The translations under genes and the position numbers were made by a program. DNA of 35,862 nucleotides from contig CAMZDX010000009.1 of the NCBI GenBank assembly GCA_947305505.1, forward strand, positions 1-35,862. Reading direction: 5' to 3'. This DNA comes from an uncultured bacterium (lineage in GTDB: Bacteria; UBP6; UBA1177). The first letter of the stretch is position 1. Each line of letters starts with the position of its first letter. Shown here piece after piece: positions 25,501 through 31,828 of the stretch. The notes beneath the pieces are model-generated. The model saw only the letters and a program-made list of their open reading frames with translations. It made no database searches and was not told the DNA's origin.

Positions 25501-25867
25501 TGAATGTTCTCGCTATGCAGGTGGCTGGTATGACTGTCTGCCTTATGTGGATTTGTATGAGCTCTTTGATATTCAAGAGGTCAAAGAACTATATCTTTCG
25601 ATTATCCACAATTCGCTATTTGCAAAAGTGATCCGTGGCGAGCATATCGGCAGCTGGATGAACATTATAGGGAACATCCCGGCTTTCCTAGAAAAATACG
25701 AAGTGGCAGACATTGACTGGGAACGATTGTTTCAACAGATGCTTCGATTTATGGATCTGTCAGTTATTTACTATCCTGCAAACTATAGTGCCAAACAAAA
25801 CCCGGACAGAAAGGAAAGAGTGGAAACCCCGCCTCTTTTCTCCAGGAACGACCTGATATTTTTCTGA
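22541..25867 (+). CDS. STAND NTPase with N-terminal DUF4297/Cap4-like nuclease domain
   Basis: This 1108-residue protein resembles Avs-type immune sensors. Residues 1 to about 150 match a DUF4297/Cap4-like PD-(D/E)xK nuclease: GYTYQHYIFTLLL (10-22), D46-D47, E51 and Q61-V62-K63. A STAND NTPase follows with Walker A GKPGVGKS (204-211), Walker B LVIIDGLDH (277-285) and an arginine-bearing VVILSRPMKAS strand. From about 400 on it is helical without obvious repeats, the usual target-sensing part. The start is GTG behind GAGG. The last ~24 residues (after YYPANYS) are translated from an insertion-sequence-end-like segment, so the native C-terminus seems lost. Expected action: recognise a phage product, oligomerise, cut DNA, perhaps with SIR2 as second effector. 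Confidence 0.78.
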   Translation: MKTARNSYKGYTYQHYIFTLLLAKMDTERKIARIIPEPTDTRNNFDDAYVELLSGERYRLQVKNYKDVKFTDIQVDTAAHVVKIKSNRDEYDPADNNIFVLNADFEVPCDNKFLDIPAMQKDGIMIVPLSEDNVADTIDGLYQHVSRELQIIQFGYKLISSGKFDVTTTDLPPIKTISTDLDRETVVVRGVPEDFPVGITHFEGKPGVGKSHYVNEIIDEHPDSIIYRFWIGTQDPELNERLRYDVFLEQLGLLAFQSPKSFTDDELIEQLCRINKLVIIDGLDHVENYNPKELSKFIEFFDKLNRRPAKVVILSRPMKASLAWKKTEQLTDWTYDETALYLAVAHSITDLKIQRAIYDISKGYPIVTCFVAEYYLKYHELRVDKPINSISDYYNELISDVGTKSVLGIFAVNNSFFTFKEIKGFCDSFSYKVIREFINEYSYLFEIIANRISLIHDSFNTFLKQQEEENEWITTINQKVYEKLLAGDVEYMARLSSFHLDESQICNIIKQYSNFDVFEKLMLSTVDYNSIATFYEQLRRLLDTRPDILDIYQYYSFALIFQIVTRNDLVGYEDLVFQILEYLKNHGGVENQIFSSGIIWQVYLACEKDQPESIKRYLENTMYGNGQVRLAYKSINDEIEFFDCLDNETDALELFHQINSIENYSLKKSELLQKYLVAAWIQQNPKLPFFNEFRSFVENDNADQIYIALQSAYHFDKYDIQNVCYSVRYRLHELGFFGEKNICRQGSILSIVKEKAPEGSFEVVPAVLSFLRLANHENRTADIYNINYVWSMYSQRKDYSVCTIDSALCAYERAGLIDESDSFEIICRLMEQSEKGIRHLLSSYIDLKGPEYVKRLVKSEKIFDIKSQVDFFEIDPENINCLPENIIRKRLTNLIDHYSWSEEIDGSEVRNVLRSDYAKLICNVLSSLDKKVKGGLDDEEISILDKYVVEYIRENNTDIETEYLPFRDGCISREDFDYIKENHISVIECSRYAGGWYDCLPYVDLYELFDIQEVKELYLSIIHNSLFAKVIRGEHIGSWMNIIGNIPAFLEKYEVADIDWERLFQQMLRFMDLSVIYYPANYSAKQNPDRKERVETPPLFSRNDLIFF
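25784..25808 (+). mobile_element. insertion-sequence-end-like fragment 1
   Basis: TATAGTGCCAAACAAAAC, then CCGGACA, resembles the fragment at 31703-31727 (19 of 25 positions by my alignment). Its first 17 bases recur exactly at 27546-27562. Read inward from TG it looks like an IS3-family-type terminus. No transposase gene is present. It lies inside the 3' end of the STAND gene. Confidence 0.4.
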
Positions 25868-26138
25868 CCTTTCTTTGTTTAAAAAAATCTTAATTTTTTT
25901 CAGAAGTGACCCTTGAAACTGGGGAAAGTGTTGTTTTTACTTGGAAAATTGGTCTCAAAAAAGAGAAGGATGATGTGAAATTTCACAAAAAATTTCTTTT
26001 TTAATCGAAAAATAGAAAAATATAGAAAAATTTTTTTTATAGACATCTTGACTTTGAGATAAGGTGCTTATTAACAAGCGCGGAGTTCCTGCGGGTGCAG
26101 GAATAGTTTAGGTCTTTAAAATTTGAAGGAGAGAAAAA
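25868..26138 (+). promoter_or_regulatory. intergenic region with promoter and leader hairpin of the Thoeris pair
   Basis: An AT-only inverted repeat at 25881-25900 (AAAAAAAT-CTTA-ATTTTTTT) may act as a weak terminator for the STAND gene. A promoter candidate is TTGACT at 26048-26053 with TATTAA at 26069-26074 (15-bp spacing, short). A perfect 7-bp hairpin, TTCCTGC-GGGT-GCAGGAA, sits at 26086-26103 in the leader. AAGGAGAG precedes the thsB ATG. Confidence 0.4.
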
Positions 26139-26639
26139 ATGGCTTACAAAACAAAGGTTTATGTGTCTTTTGATGCGGACAATGACATGAAGTATTATCG
26201 AACATTACAAATGTGGGATGCAAATGACAAGTTCGAATTTGAGTTCAACGATGCTCACGAAACAAATACGATCCTTGACAAAAGCGAAGCTTCCATAAAA
26301 GCAGGACTTCAGGAACGATTTAGAAGTACTAAGATTTTTGTCCTTCTTATTGGAGAACACACGAAATACTTGCATAAATATGTGCGCTGGGAAATAGAAC
26401 AGGCCATTAAACGTGAAATCCCTATAATTGCAGTAAATATCAACGGGGAAAAACAACTCGATTATGATTTGTGCCCACCAATTCTGAAATCTGAACTGGC
26501 TATCCACATTCCATTTAAAGAAAAAATTATCACTTATGCTTTGGATCACTGGCCTCAACAAGATGCTGAATGCAGGAAGAATGAAGAAAGGGAAGCGTTT
26601 GTTTATAAAGATAGTGTTTACAAAAAATTAGGGTGTTAA
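26139..26639 (+). CDS. thsB: TIR-like protein, Thoeris ThsB
   Basis: This 166-residue single-domain TIR protein is of the ThsB (DUF1863-like) type. It starts with the strand KVYVSFDADND, has the characteristic F-N-D-A-H-E-T loop (37-42), a TKIFVLLIG strand (64-72), and V-R-W-E85-I-E near the active site, where TIR enzymes carry their catalytic glutamate. In Thoeris, ThsB senses phage infection and turns NAD into a signal nucleotide. In type II systems this is described as histidine-ADP-ribose. It stands directly before a membrane/macro-domain protein, the type II partner. The start is an ATG behind AAGGAGAG. A TIR effector that simply destroys NAD is the alternative, made unlikely by the macro-domain neighbour. 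Confidence 0.83.
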   Translation: MAYKTKVYVSFDADNDMKYYRTLQMWDANDKFEFEFNDAHETNTILDKSEASIKAGLQERFRSTKIFVLLIGEHTKYLHKYVRWEIEQAIKREIPIIAVNINGEKQLDYDLCPPILKSELAIHIPFKEKIITYALDHWPQQDAECRKNEEREAFVYKDSVYKKLGC

Positions 26640-26640
26640 A

Positions 26641-27540
26641 TTGGTTGATAGGTTTAGAGTTTTTTGGAAATCTCTTTCCAGGGAAAAAAATACATTTCTG
26701 GCACTCTGGCAATTGACATACACGGCTATAGGTTTTATTTCGACTGCTTTTTCATTTGCTGTGTTAGTTAAAAACTTGATTGGATATACCGGATTCGAAA
26801 GCTGGTGTAAAGATTATTGGTGGGCCTTGCTTTCTTCGGGAATCCTTGCTTCTGTAGTAAAAAACAAAGAGCAGACATCTTTCGAAGGTGCGTTGGAAAA
26901 TGATGATTTCAGAGTCAATGTTAGAGTGTCAAATTTGTTTTCTGTTGGAGCGTCGAGTTTTGTCATTCCGACAAACACATTCTTTCGGACAAAAATGGAC
27001 GGGGAGTATATTAGTCCTGATAGTGTTCAAGGAGATTTTCAGCTGAAGTATTTTAAAAATAGATTTGATGAACTTGACAGACTGATAGAGGCAAGTTTGC
27101 AGGAACAAAACATTGCCTACGAAAATGCTCACGATAAATTTGGTGCGGTCAAAAAGTATCCGATAGGATCTGTAGCCAAGGTCGATTTTGGAGGTAAGCA
27201 TTATTATTTTGTGGCGATTAATGATGTCAATGAGTTTGGCAAGCCTGAAGGACAAGGGTATTCTAATGTTGAAGCCGCTTTAAAAGGATTGCGCAAAACC
27301 ATTGAGAAAATCGGGCATTGTGATGAACTTGCCATGCCTTTGATTGGAACAGGGCGAGCTACGATTCGAGAAGCCACTAAAGATAAGGTCTTTCAAGATA
27401 TTGTTGACTGTTTCCTCAATGCCGAAAACAAGATCTCTAGGAAATTAATTGTTTGCATAAGCCCTAAAGATTATCTAGAAGGAATGATTAACTTGAAAAG
27501 AGTAAGAAAATATCTCGATTATAAGGGCGAATTTAAATAA
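26641..27540 (+). CDS. thsA: membrane-anchored macro-domain protein, Thoeris type II ThsA
   Basis: This 299-residue protein has two N-terminal transmembrane helices (about 17-45 and 59-78; FLALWQLTYTAIGFISTAFS and WWALLSSGILASVV) followed by a macro-like domain. Recognisable parts are V-I-P-T-N-T-F-F (where macro domains have a N-x-N-x-x-L loop) and ELAMPLIGTGRATI, the phosphate-binding loop. In type II Thoeris the macro domain binds the ThsB product and the membrane part then damages the inner membrane. Translation seems to start at TTG one base after the thsB stop, because the frame is closed upstream by TAG and the next ATG is far inside. An IS-end-like repeat begins 5 bp after its stop. 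Confidence 0.8.
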   Translation: MVDRFRVFWKSLSREKNTFLALWQLTYTAIGFISTAFSFAVLVKNLIGYTGFESWCKDYWWALLSSGILASVVKNKEQTSFEGALENDDFRVNVRVSNLFSVGASSFVIPTNTFFRTKMDGEYISPDSVQGDFQLKYFKNRFDELDRLIEASLQEQNIAYENAHDKFGAVKKYPIGSVAKVDFGGKHYYFVAINDVNEFGKPEGQGYSNVEAALKGLRKTIEKIGHCDELAMPLIGTGRATIREATKDKVFQDIVDCFLNAENKISRKLIVCISPKDYLEGMINLKRVRKYLDYKGEFK

Positions 27541-27545
27541 TAAAG

Positions 27546-27562
27546 TATAGTGCCAAACAAAA
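27546..27562 (+). mobile_element. insertion-sequence-end-like fragment 2 (17-bp direct repeat of 25784-25800)
   Basis: TATAGTGCCAAACAAAA is identical to 25784-25800 and in the same orientation. Together the two copies bracket the Thoeris pair exactly, ending one side inside the STAND gene and the other just after thsA. No transposase is nearby. Confidence 0.45.
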
Positions 27563-27651
27563 ACTCACAGATTTTTGCCGCTTCGCGATATTTACGGTCT
27601 GCACTTTAATCGACATTCTGAGAATAAACTGTCTGGAAAAGCCATTTTTCA

Positions 27652-27676
27652 GGTTGCTTCGACAGGCTCAGCAACC
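27652..27676 (+). repeat. hairpin repeat GGTTGCT...AGCAACC
   Basis: A 7-bp stem with an 11-base loop (TCGACAGGCTC). Hairpins with this TTCGACAGGCTCAG core are familiar to me as scattered intergenic repeats in varied bacteria, but I cannot check copy number here. It lies in the gene-free stretch after thsA. Confidence 0.55.
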
Positions 27677-27749
27677 GGTGCCGCCGCAGGATTAGAGTGT
27701 ATAGGGAATTTAGGGAGCGGCGGAGGGAATGATTCTACCGATTCAAGCC

Positions 27750-27847
27750 TCCCCTGTAGGCTCCCCTGAAGCAGGGGAGCTGGCTGCGAAGCAGACTGAG
27801 GGGTTGGAGATGCCGTAAAACGGCGGAGAGGTCTGAAACGTCTCTAC
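27750..27847 (+). repeat. palindromic intergenic repeat A (left of RhuM-Doc)
   Basis: This is a string of hairpins: GCTCCCCT-GAAGC-AGGGGAGC (27760-27780), CTGC-GAA-GCAG (27784-27794), GCCG-TAAAA-CGGC (27812-27824), then GAGAGGTCT and GTCTCTAC. Much of it is matched in inverted orientation at 29489-29541. The remainder of the 27541-27968 gap holds AT-rich sequence and the promoter at 27902; I see no gene in it. Confidence 0.75.
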
Positions 27848-27901
27848 GAATCAATAAATGAAAAAAATAAAATCCTGCTAAAATAAAAATCTAAAAATAA
27901 T

Positions 27902-27930
27902 TTGACTTTCATTTATTCTTTGGATATGTT
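27902..27930 (+). promoter_or_regulatory. sigma70-type promoter of the RhuM-Doc pair
   Basis: TTGACT (27902-27907) and TATGTT (27925-27930) are spaced by 17 bp, the best-formed promoter in the window. It lies 39 bp before the RhuM-like start. Autoregulation by the downstream DNA-binding protein is likely by analogy with toxin-antitoxin operons. Confidence 0.6.
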
Positions 27931-27968
27931 TCTTTTTCAGTGATCATTTTGAGGAATGGGGGCGGGAT

Positions 27969-28988
27969 ATGAATAAAGACCTGACTGCTTCAAGGATAGA
28001 TCGGCAGAATATTTTGAATAATGAAATGGCTATTGAAGAAATTCAAGATAAGTCCGGTATCGTTGGAATTGAGTGGGACGGCAAGACTTATCTGACAAAG
28101 GAAGCTGTTGCATCGTTTTTTGAGGTGGATATCAGAACGATTAGCCGATATATTGAACAGAATAATAATGAGTTGACAGAAAACGGATACGTTGTTCTTC
28201 GAGGAAAGCAATTGAAGAGTTTTCTTGCTACAGCTTCAGAATACTATGCTAAGGACATTAATGTCCCTAGCAAAATTAGTCAGCTGGGTCTTTTTGATTT
28301 CAAAGCATTTCTAAATATGGCGATGCTTTTGTCTGAAAGTGAAAAAGCCAGGGCTTTACGGCAACTTATGCTGGATATTGTTATTGATTTGATAAATCGG
28401 CGGACTGGCGGAGGTACAAAATATATTAATCAGCGCGATAAAGATTTTATCGGGTCGTATTTGCAGGAAGAAAACTATAGAAGAGAATTTACGGATGCTC
28501 TTAAACAATGCGTCGCAGAAGATCGTTACAAATACGCACATTTTACAGATATGATTTATGTGAGTATTTTTAAAGAAAAAGCACGTGAATATAAAAAGAT
28601 ACTTGATCTCAAAGCAAGTGAGAAGGTGAGAGATACTTTCTATAGTGAAATCCTTGATATTATTGCTGCGTATGAAAGCGGATTGGCAGATGCTATAAAG
28701 AATGAATATAAAAATGCAGGACATGTTCTTAGCATAGAAGAAACAGAGGCTTTGTTTCATCGTTTTGAAACTATGGCTCTTTGGAAACCGTTGATTCACA
28801 GAGGTCGAACAAAGATGGCAAGTCGCGATATGGCATTGCGAGATGCATTTCATTACCAGCTTTCAGAATATATTCAGCCTCTTGATCAGGGAGAATATCA
28901 AAAGTTTCTTGGTGTTACAGGTGATGAATTAGAACGTTTGATGGCTGAAAATAAAGATGTGTTGAAACGATTGAAGGAGCGTGACTAA
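27969..28988 (+). CDS. RhuM-like DNA-binding protein, probable antitoxin of the Doc toxin
   Basis: This 339-residue protein has an N-terminal helix-turn-helix region (about 40-73: YLTKEAVASFFEVDIRTISR) and a RhuM-like body (RYKYAHFTDMIYVSIFKEKA near 192-211, and later a conserved RDMALRDA). RhuM-family proteins often precede Fic/Doc genes and probably serve as antitoxin and repressor, although direct proof is limited. The ATG follows GGGGGCGGGAT, a G-rich binding site, and its stop is 3 bp before the Doc start. Virulence protein is a historic label for this family and says little. No classic Phd antitoxin is present, so this protein is the natural candidate for neutralising the toxin. Confidence 0.75.
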   Translation: MNKDLTASRIDRQNILNNEMAIEEIQDKSGIVGIEWDGKTYLTKEAVASFFEVDIRTISRYIEQNNNELTENGYVVLRGKQLKSFLATASEYYAKDINVPSKISQLGLFDFKAFLNMAMLLSESEKARALRQLMLDIVIDLINRRTGGGTKYINQRDKDFIGSYLQEENYRREFTDALKQCVAEDRYKYAHFTDMIYVSIFKEKAREYKKILDLKASEKVRDTFYSEILDIIAAYESGLADAIKNEYKNAGHVLSIEETEALFHRFETMALWKPLIHRGRTKMASRDMALRDAFHYQLSEYIQPLDQGEYQKFLGVTGDELERLMAENKDVLKRLKERD

Positions 28989-28991
28989 AAG

Positions 28992-29429
28992 ATGGACGGC
29001 ATAGTTTATATCACGCTCGAACAGGCGAAAGATATTCATCGCAAGACAATTCAGTATAGCGGCGGTGGAATCTATGAACATTTCGATCTTGGTAGGCTTG
29101 ATAGTGTTTTACAAAATATTAAAAACGATGATTATTATCCCACTTTCGAGGATAAGATTACACACTTGTTTTATTGTACTTGTGAATTTCATTGTTTCGC
29201 AGACGGAAACAAACGCCTTGCAATTACATTAAGTGCACAGTTCCTGTTGCTTAACGGCTATATGGCGGTTGCAAAGCATTTCTTCGAGGTTATGGAAAAT
29301 ATCAGCTATCATGTTGCAGCAGGGAAAATTGATAAGGAATTGCTTCATCGGATTATGGTCGCTGTCATGGATGGAACATATGATTCAGATGAAGAATTGA
29401 AATTGGCAATTATTAAAGCAATTCAATAA
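28992..29429 (+). CDS. doc: Fic/Doc-family toxin, Doc type
   Basis: This 145-residue all-helical Fic-fold protein carries the catalytic motif H67-C-F-A-D-G-N-K74-R75. The lysine in place of the second Fic glycine (H-x-F-x-x-G-N-G-R in true Fic enzymes) marks the Doc subgroup. Doc from phage P1 phosphorylates elongation factor EF-Tu and stops translation. The Fic flap region is short, as in Doc. It is translated right after the RhuM-like gene (3-bp gap) and so is probably the toxin of a toxin-antitoxin pair. Whether it acts as a kinase or an AMP-transferase here needs assay. Inverted hairpin repeats flank the pair. Confidence 0.85.
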   Translation: MDGIVYITLEQAKDIHRKTIQYSGGGIYEHFDLGRLDSVLQNIKNDDYYPTFEDKITHLFYCTCEFHCFADGNKRLAITLSAQFLLLNGYMAVAKHFFEVMENISYHVAAGKIDKELLHRIMVAVMDGTYDSDEELKLAIIKAIQ

Positions 29430-29470
29430 ATAACGTTTTTAACCTTTTTCGCATTTCCTAAAAAAATCAG

Positions 29471-29476
29471 TATAAT
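29471..29476 (+). promoter_or_regulatory. -10 box of the vioA-rmlA operon
   Basis: TATAAT is followed by GCGGCGGTTTTT, nearly the same context as at 5701. No clear -35 box is visible. Repeat B lies between this promoter and the first gene, so the transcript would begin with several strong hairpins. Confidence 0.45.
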
Positions 29477-29488
29477 GCGGCGGTTTTT

Positions 29489-29600
29489 GTAGAGACCTCT
29501 CAGACAACCTGCGGTTGCCAGCTCCCCTACTTCAGGGGAGCCTTTCTACCTCTTCAAGCCTCCACTGAGGCAGGGGAGGTGCCGCGAGCGGCGGAGGGGT
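29489..29600 (-). repeat. palindromic intergenic repeat B (right of RhuM-Doc, inverted relative to A)
   Basis: Hairpins are CAACC-TGC-GGTTG (29505-29517), GCTCCCCT-ACTTC-AGGGGAGC (29521-29541), GCCTC-CACT-GAGGC (29558-29571) and GCCGC-GA-GCGGC (29581-29592). The last is followed by GGAGGGG and eight T, which could also terminate transcription. Its left half is the reverse complement of the right half of repeat A. Confidence 0.75.
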
Positions 29601-29619
29601 TTTTTTTAGGAGAAACACC

Positions 29620-30726
29620 ATGACGATAAATGTTACCCGTTCCTCGATGCCAAATTTTGAGGAGTATTGCGAGGAGATAAAAGAGCTTTGGGAGAGCCGC
29701 TGGCTCACGAATTCGGGGGCTAAGCACCAGAAATTTCAGGCAGAACTTGAAAAGATGCTGGGTGTGCCGCATGTTGTGCTTTTTACGAACGGACATCTTG
29801 CGCTTGAAAACATAATTGCGGCGTTCGGATTTCCGAAAGGGGCTGAAGTCATTACGACGCCTTTCACTTTCGCTTCGACTACTCATGCTATCGTGCGGAA
29901 CGGTCTGACTCCTGTTTTCTGCGATGTAAATCCTGAAAATTACACGATGGATGCAAGCAAAATCGAGGCTCTGATAACCGAAAAAACGGTTGCGATAGTG
30001 CCTGTTCACGTTTACGGGAATATGTGCGACGTGGAAAAAATCGCCGGTATTGCGAAAAAGCACGATTTGAAAGTGATTTACGATGCGGCGCATGCTTTTG
30101 CAGTAAAATACAAAGGCGTTTCATCTGCCTGTTTCGGCGACGCTTCGATGTTCAGCTTTCATGCGACCAAGGTGTTCAACACGATCGAAGGGGGCGCGGT
30201 CTGTTTTTCGGAAGATCAGCTTGTCGACAAACTCAACAGCATGAAAAATTTCGGCATAACTAGCCCCGAAAGTGTCGGATTTGTCGGCGGGAATGCGAAA
30301 ATGAGCGAATTTCAGGCGGCTATGGGGATTTGCAATCTGCGTCATCTTGACGGCGAAATTGCGAAGCGCAAAGCTGTTGTAGAGCGCTACTTCAGTCACC
30401 TCGACGGAGTAAAGGGTATAAAACTCTGCAAACCTGACGGATTTGTCACGCCGAATTACGCGTATTTCCCTGTTGTTTTTGACGGTTTCACGGCTTCAAG
30501 AGATGAGATCTTCGCAAAACTTGCCGAACACGGGATCATCGCGAGAAAATATTTCTATCCGCTCACAAACACATTCGAGTGCTACAAAAATCTTCCTGGT
30601 TCAGGCGCGGAAAAAACGCCGGTCGCCGCATATTTTGCCGACAGAGTGCTGACTCTTCCGCTTTATGCCGACCTTTCTTTGGAAGACATTGACAGGATCT
30701 GCGGAATAATTTTGGAAAGGAGATAA
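29620..30726 (+). CDS. DegT/DnrJ/EryC1 sugar aminotransferase, VioA-like
   Basis: This 368-residue PLP enzyme aminates a 4-keto or 3-keto nucleotide sugar. The PLP lysine is K184 in [17 protein letters not shown]155 in IYDAAHAF pairs with the cofactor ring, and [11 protein letters not shown] (80-90) is the substrate loop typical of the family. The [10 protein letters not shown] wording resembles VioA, which makes dTDP-4-amino-4,6-dideoxyglucose from the RmlA/RmlB product. rmlA follows 2 bp later and an rmlB remnant after it, supporting that pathway. FdtB- or ArnB-like functions are the alternatives. Because rmlB is broken, its substrate must come from another gene copy or the enzyme is idle. 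Confidence 0.82.
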   Translation: MTINVTRSSMPNFEEYCEEIKELWESRWLTNSGAKHQKFQAELEKMLGVPHVVLFTNGHLALENIIAAFGFPKGAEVITTPFTFASTTHAIVRNGLTPVFCDVNPENYTMDASKIEALITEKTVAIVPVHVYGNMCDVEKIAGIAKKHDLKVIYDAAHAFAVKYKGVSSACFGDASMFSFHATKVFNTIEGGAVCFSEDQLVDKLNSMKNFGITSPESVGFVGGNAKMSEFQAAMGICNLRHLDGEIAKRKAVVERYFSHLDGVKGIKLCKPDGFVTPNYAYFPVVFDGFTASRDEIFAKLAEHGIIARKYFYPLTNTFECYKNLPGSGAEKTPVAAYFADRVLTLPLYADLSLEDIDRICGIILERR

Positions 30727-30728
30727 AC

Positions 30729-31598
30729 ATGAAGGGAATCATTCTTGCCGGCGGCAAAGGAACGAGGCTTTATCCGATGACGAAGGCTGTTTCGAAGCAG
30801 CTTCTGCCGGTTTACGACAAGCCGCTGATCTACTATCCGCTCTCGATACTTATGCTTGCCGGGATCCGCGAAGTGCTGATCATTTCGACACCTGACGATA
30901 CACCGCTTTATGAAAGGCTGCTTGGAACAGGCGAAAAACTCGGAATGAAGTTCGTGTACAAAGTGCAGGATACTCCGCGCGGACTTGCCGACGCTTTTAT
31001 TCTTGGCGAGGATTTCATCGGGGACGACAGCGTATGCCTGATCCTTGGTGACAATGTTTTTTACGGGCAGGACATGACGAGAATGCTGCGAAAAGCGATG
31101 GAAAACAAGATCGGAGCGACTATTTTCGGCTATCCGGTAAAAGATGCTCGCTCATTCGGTGTCGTTGAGTTTGATAACAACCACAAGGTTATTTCCATTG
31201 AAGAAAAACCTGAGCATCCGAAGAGCAGCTATGCTGTGCCGGGGCTTTATTTCTACGATAACCGTGTTGTTAACATCGCGAAAAACGTAAAACCTTCGGC
31301 CCGCGGAGAGATCGAGATCACCGCAGTGAACAACGCATATCTTGAAATGGGTGAACTCAATGTCACCCTGCTCGGACGCGGCATGGCGTGGCTCGATACA
31401 GGAACGCCTGCAAATATGCTTAAAGCCGCTGAATTTGTCGAGGCGGTGCAGGACAGACAAGGATTTTACGTTTCCTGCATTGAAGAAATTGCATGGCGGC
31501 GCGGATTTATAACGAGGGAAGAACTTCGTAAAATCGGCGAAGAACTTGCAATGACCGATTATGGCCAGTACCTGCTTTCGATTGCAGGGGGGAAATAA
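30729..31598 (+). CDS. rmlA: glucose-1-phosphate thymidylyltransferase
   Basis: RmlA makes dTDP-glucose from dTTP and glucose-1-phosphate, the entry to dTDP-sugars. The 289-residue length is typical. The nucleotide-binding start [20 protein letters not shown] (residues 5-24) and the following [15 protein letters not shown] are almost diagnostic. I-L-G-D-N-V-F-Y-G (near 100-108) and [12 protein letters not shown] (near 196-207) are also family features. AAGGAGAT lies before the ATG, 2 bp after the aminotransferase stop. The TAA of rmlA overlaps the ATG that once began rmlB. All catalytic parts appear intact. Confidence 0.95.
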   Translation: MKGIILAGGKGTRLYPMTKAVSKQLLPVYDKPLIYYPLSILMLAGIREVLIISTPDDTPLYERLLGTGEKLGMKFVYKVQDTPRGLADAFILGEDFIGDDSVCLILGDNVFYGQDMTRMLRKAMENKIGATIFGYPVKDARSFGVVEFDNNHKVISIEEKPEHPKSSYAVPGLYFYDNRVVNIAKNVKPSARGEIEITAVNNAYLEMGELNVTLLGRGMAWLDTGTPANMLKAAEFVEAVQDRQGFYVSCIEEIAWRRGFITREELRKIGEELAMTDYGQYLLSIAGGK

Positions 31599-31703
31599 AT
31601 GAGGATCATTGTTACAGGCTGAGAAGGGTCCATATGGGCAAATTGCGTATTTCACATGCTTGAGGCGCATCCAGATTACAGGATTATATGCCTTGACAAA
31701 CTT
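31599..31703 (+). pseudogene. rmlB: rmlB (dTDP-glucose 4,6-dehydratase) 5' remnant, nonsense-mutated and truncated
   Basis: From the ATG overlapping the rmlA stop, the frame reads MRIIVTG, stop (TGA), EGSIWANCVFHMLEAHPDYR, then IICLDKL. This is the RmlB start, where one expects a G-G-x-G-F-I-G-S-N-F-V-F-H-M-L series and then D-K-L-T-Y-A-G-N. The nucleotide-binding glycine is a stop codon, other motif residues have drifted, and homology ends exactly after D-K-L where an IS-end-like sequence begins. More than 300 codons of the enzyme are missing. Confidence 0.88.
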
Positions 31704-31727
31704 ATAGTGCCCCAAGAAAACTGGACA
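31703..31727 (+). mobile_element. insertion-sequence-end-like fragment 3
   Basis: TATAGTGCCCCAAGAAAACT, then GGACA, begins at the exact point where rmlB homology stops. It resembles the fragments at 25784 and 27546 and, read inward from TG, an IS3-family-type inverted-repeat end. The rest of the element is gone. Confidence 0.5.
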
Positions 31728-31828
31728 CTTTCAATCATTTAAAATCCTGAAAATCGGCGGTTTTAACCGAAAAACACGTGATTTTTCTAAAAAACTAAGT
31801 ATTATAGCGCGTTTTTGAGGAGGTATAG
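31728..31828 (+). promoter_or_regulatory. promoter region of the UDP-uronic acid operon
   Basis: A TATTAT box at 31800-31805 is followed by AGCGCGTTTTTG. A small palindrome CGGTT-TT-AACCG lies at 31758-31769. GAGGAGG stands before the ATG at 31829. The promoter may have been brought close by loss of rmlB and the inserted element. Confidence 0.45.

Noticed and set aside
27575-27769. 64-codon plus-strand frame after thsA
   Set aside because: It runs through hairpin repeats and its Gly/Ser-rich product reflects the repeat sequence; no start signal.
25784-31727. A complete insertion sequence or transposon
   Set aside because: Only terminus-like fragments were found. No transposase or integrase gene is present on either strand.
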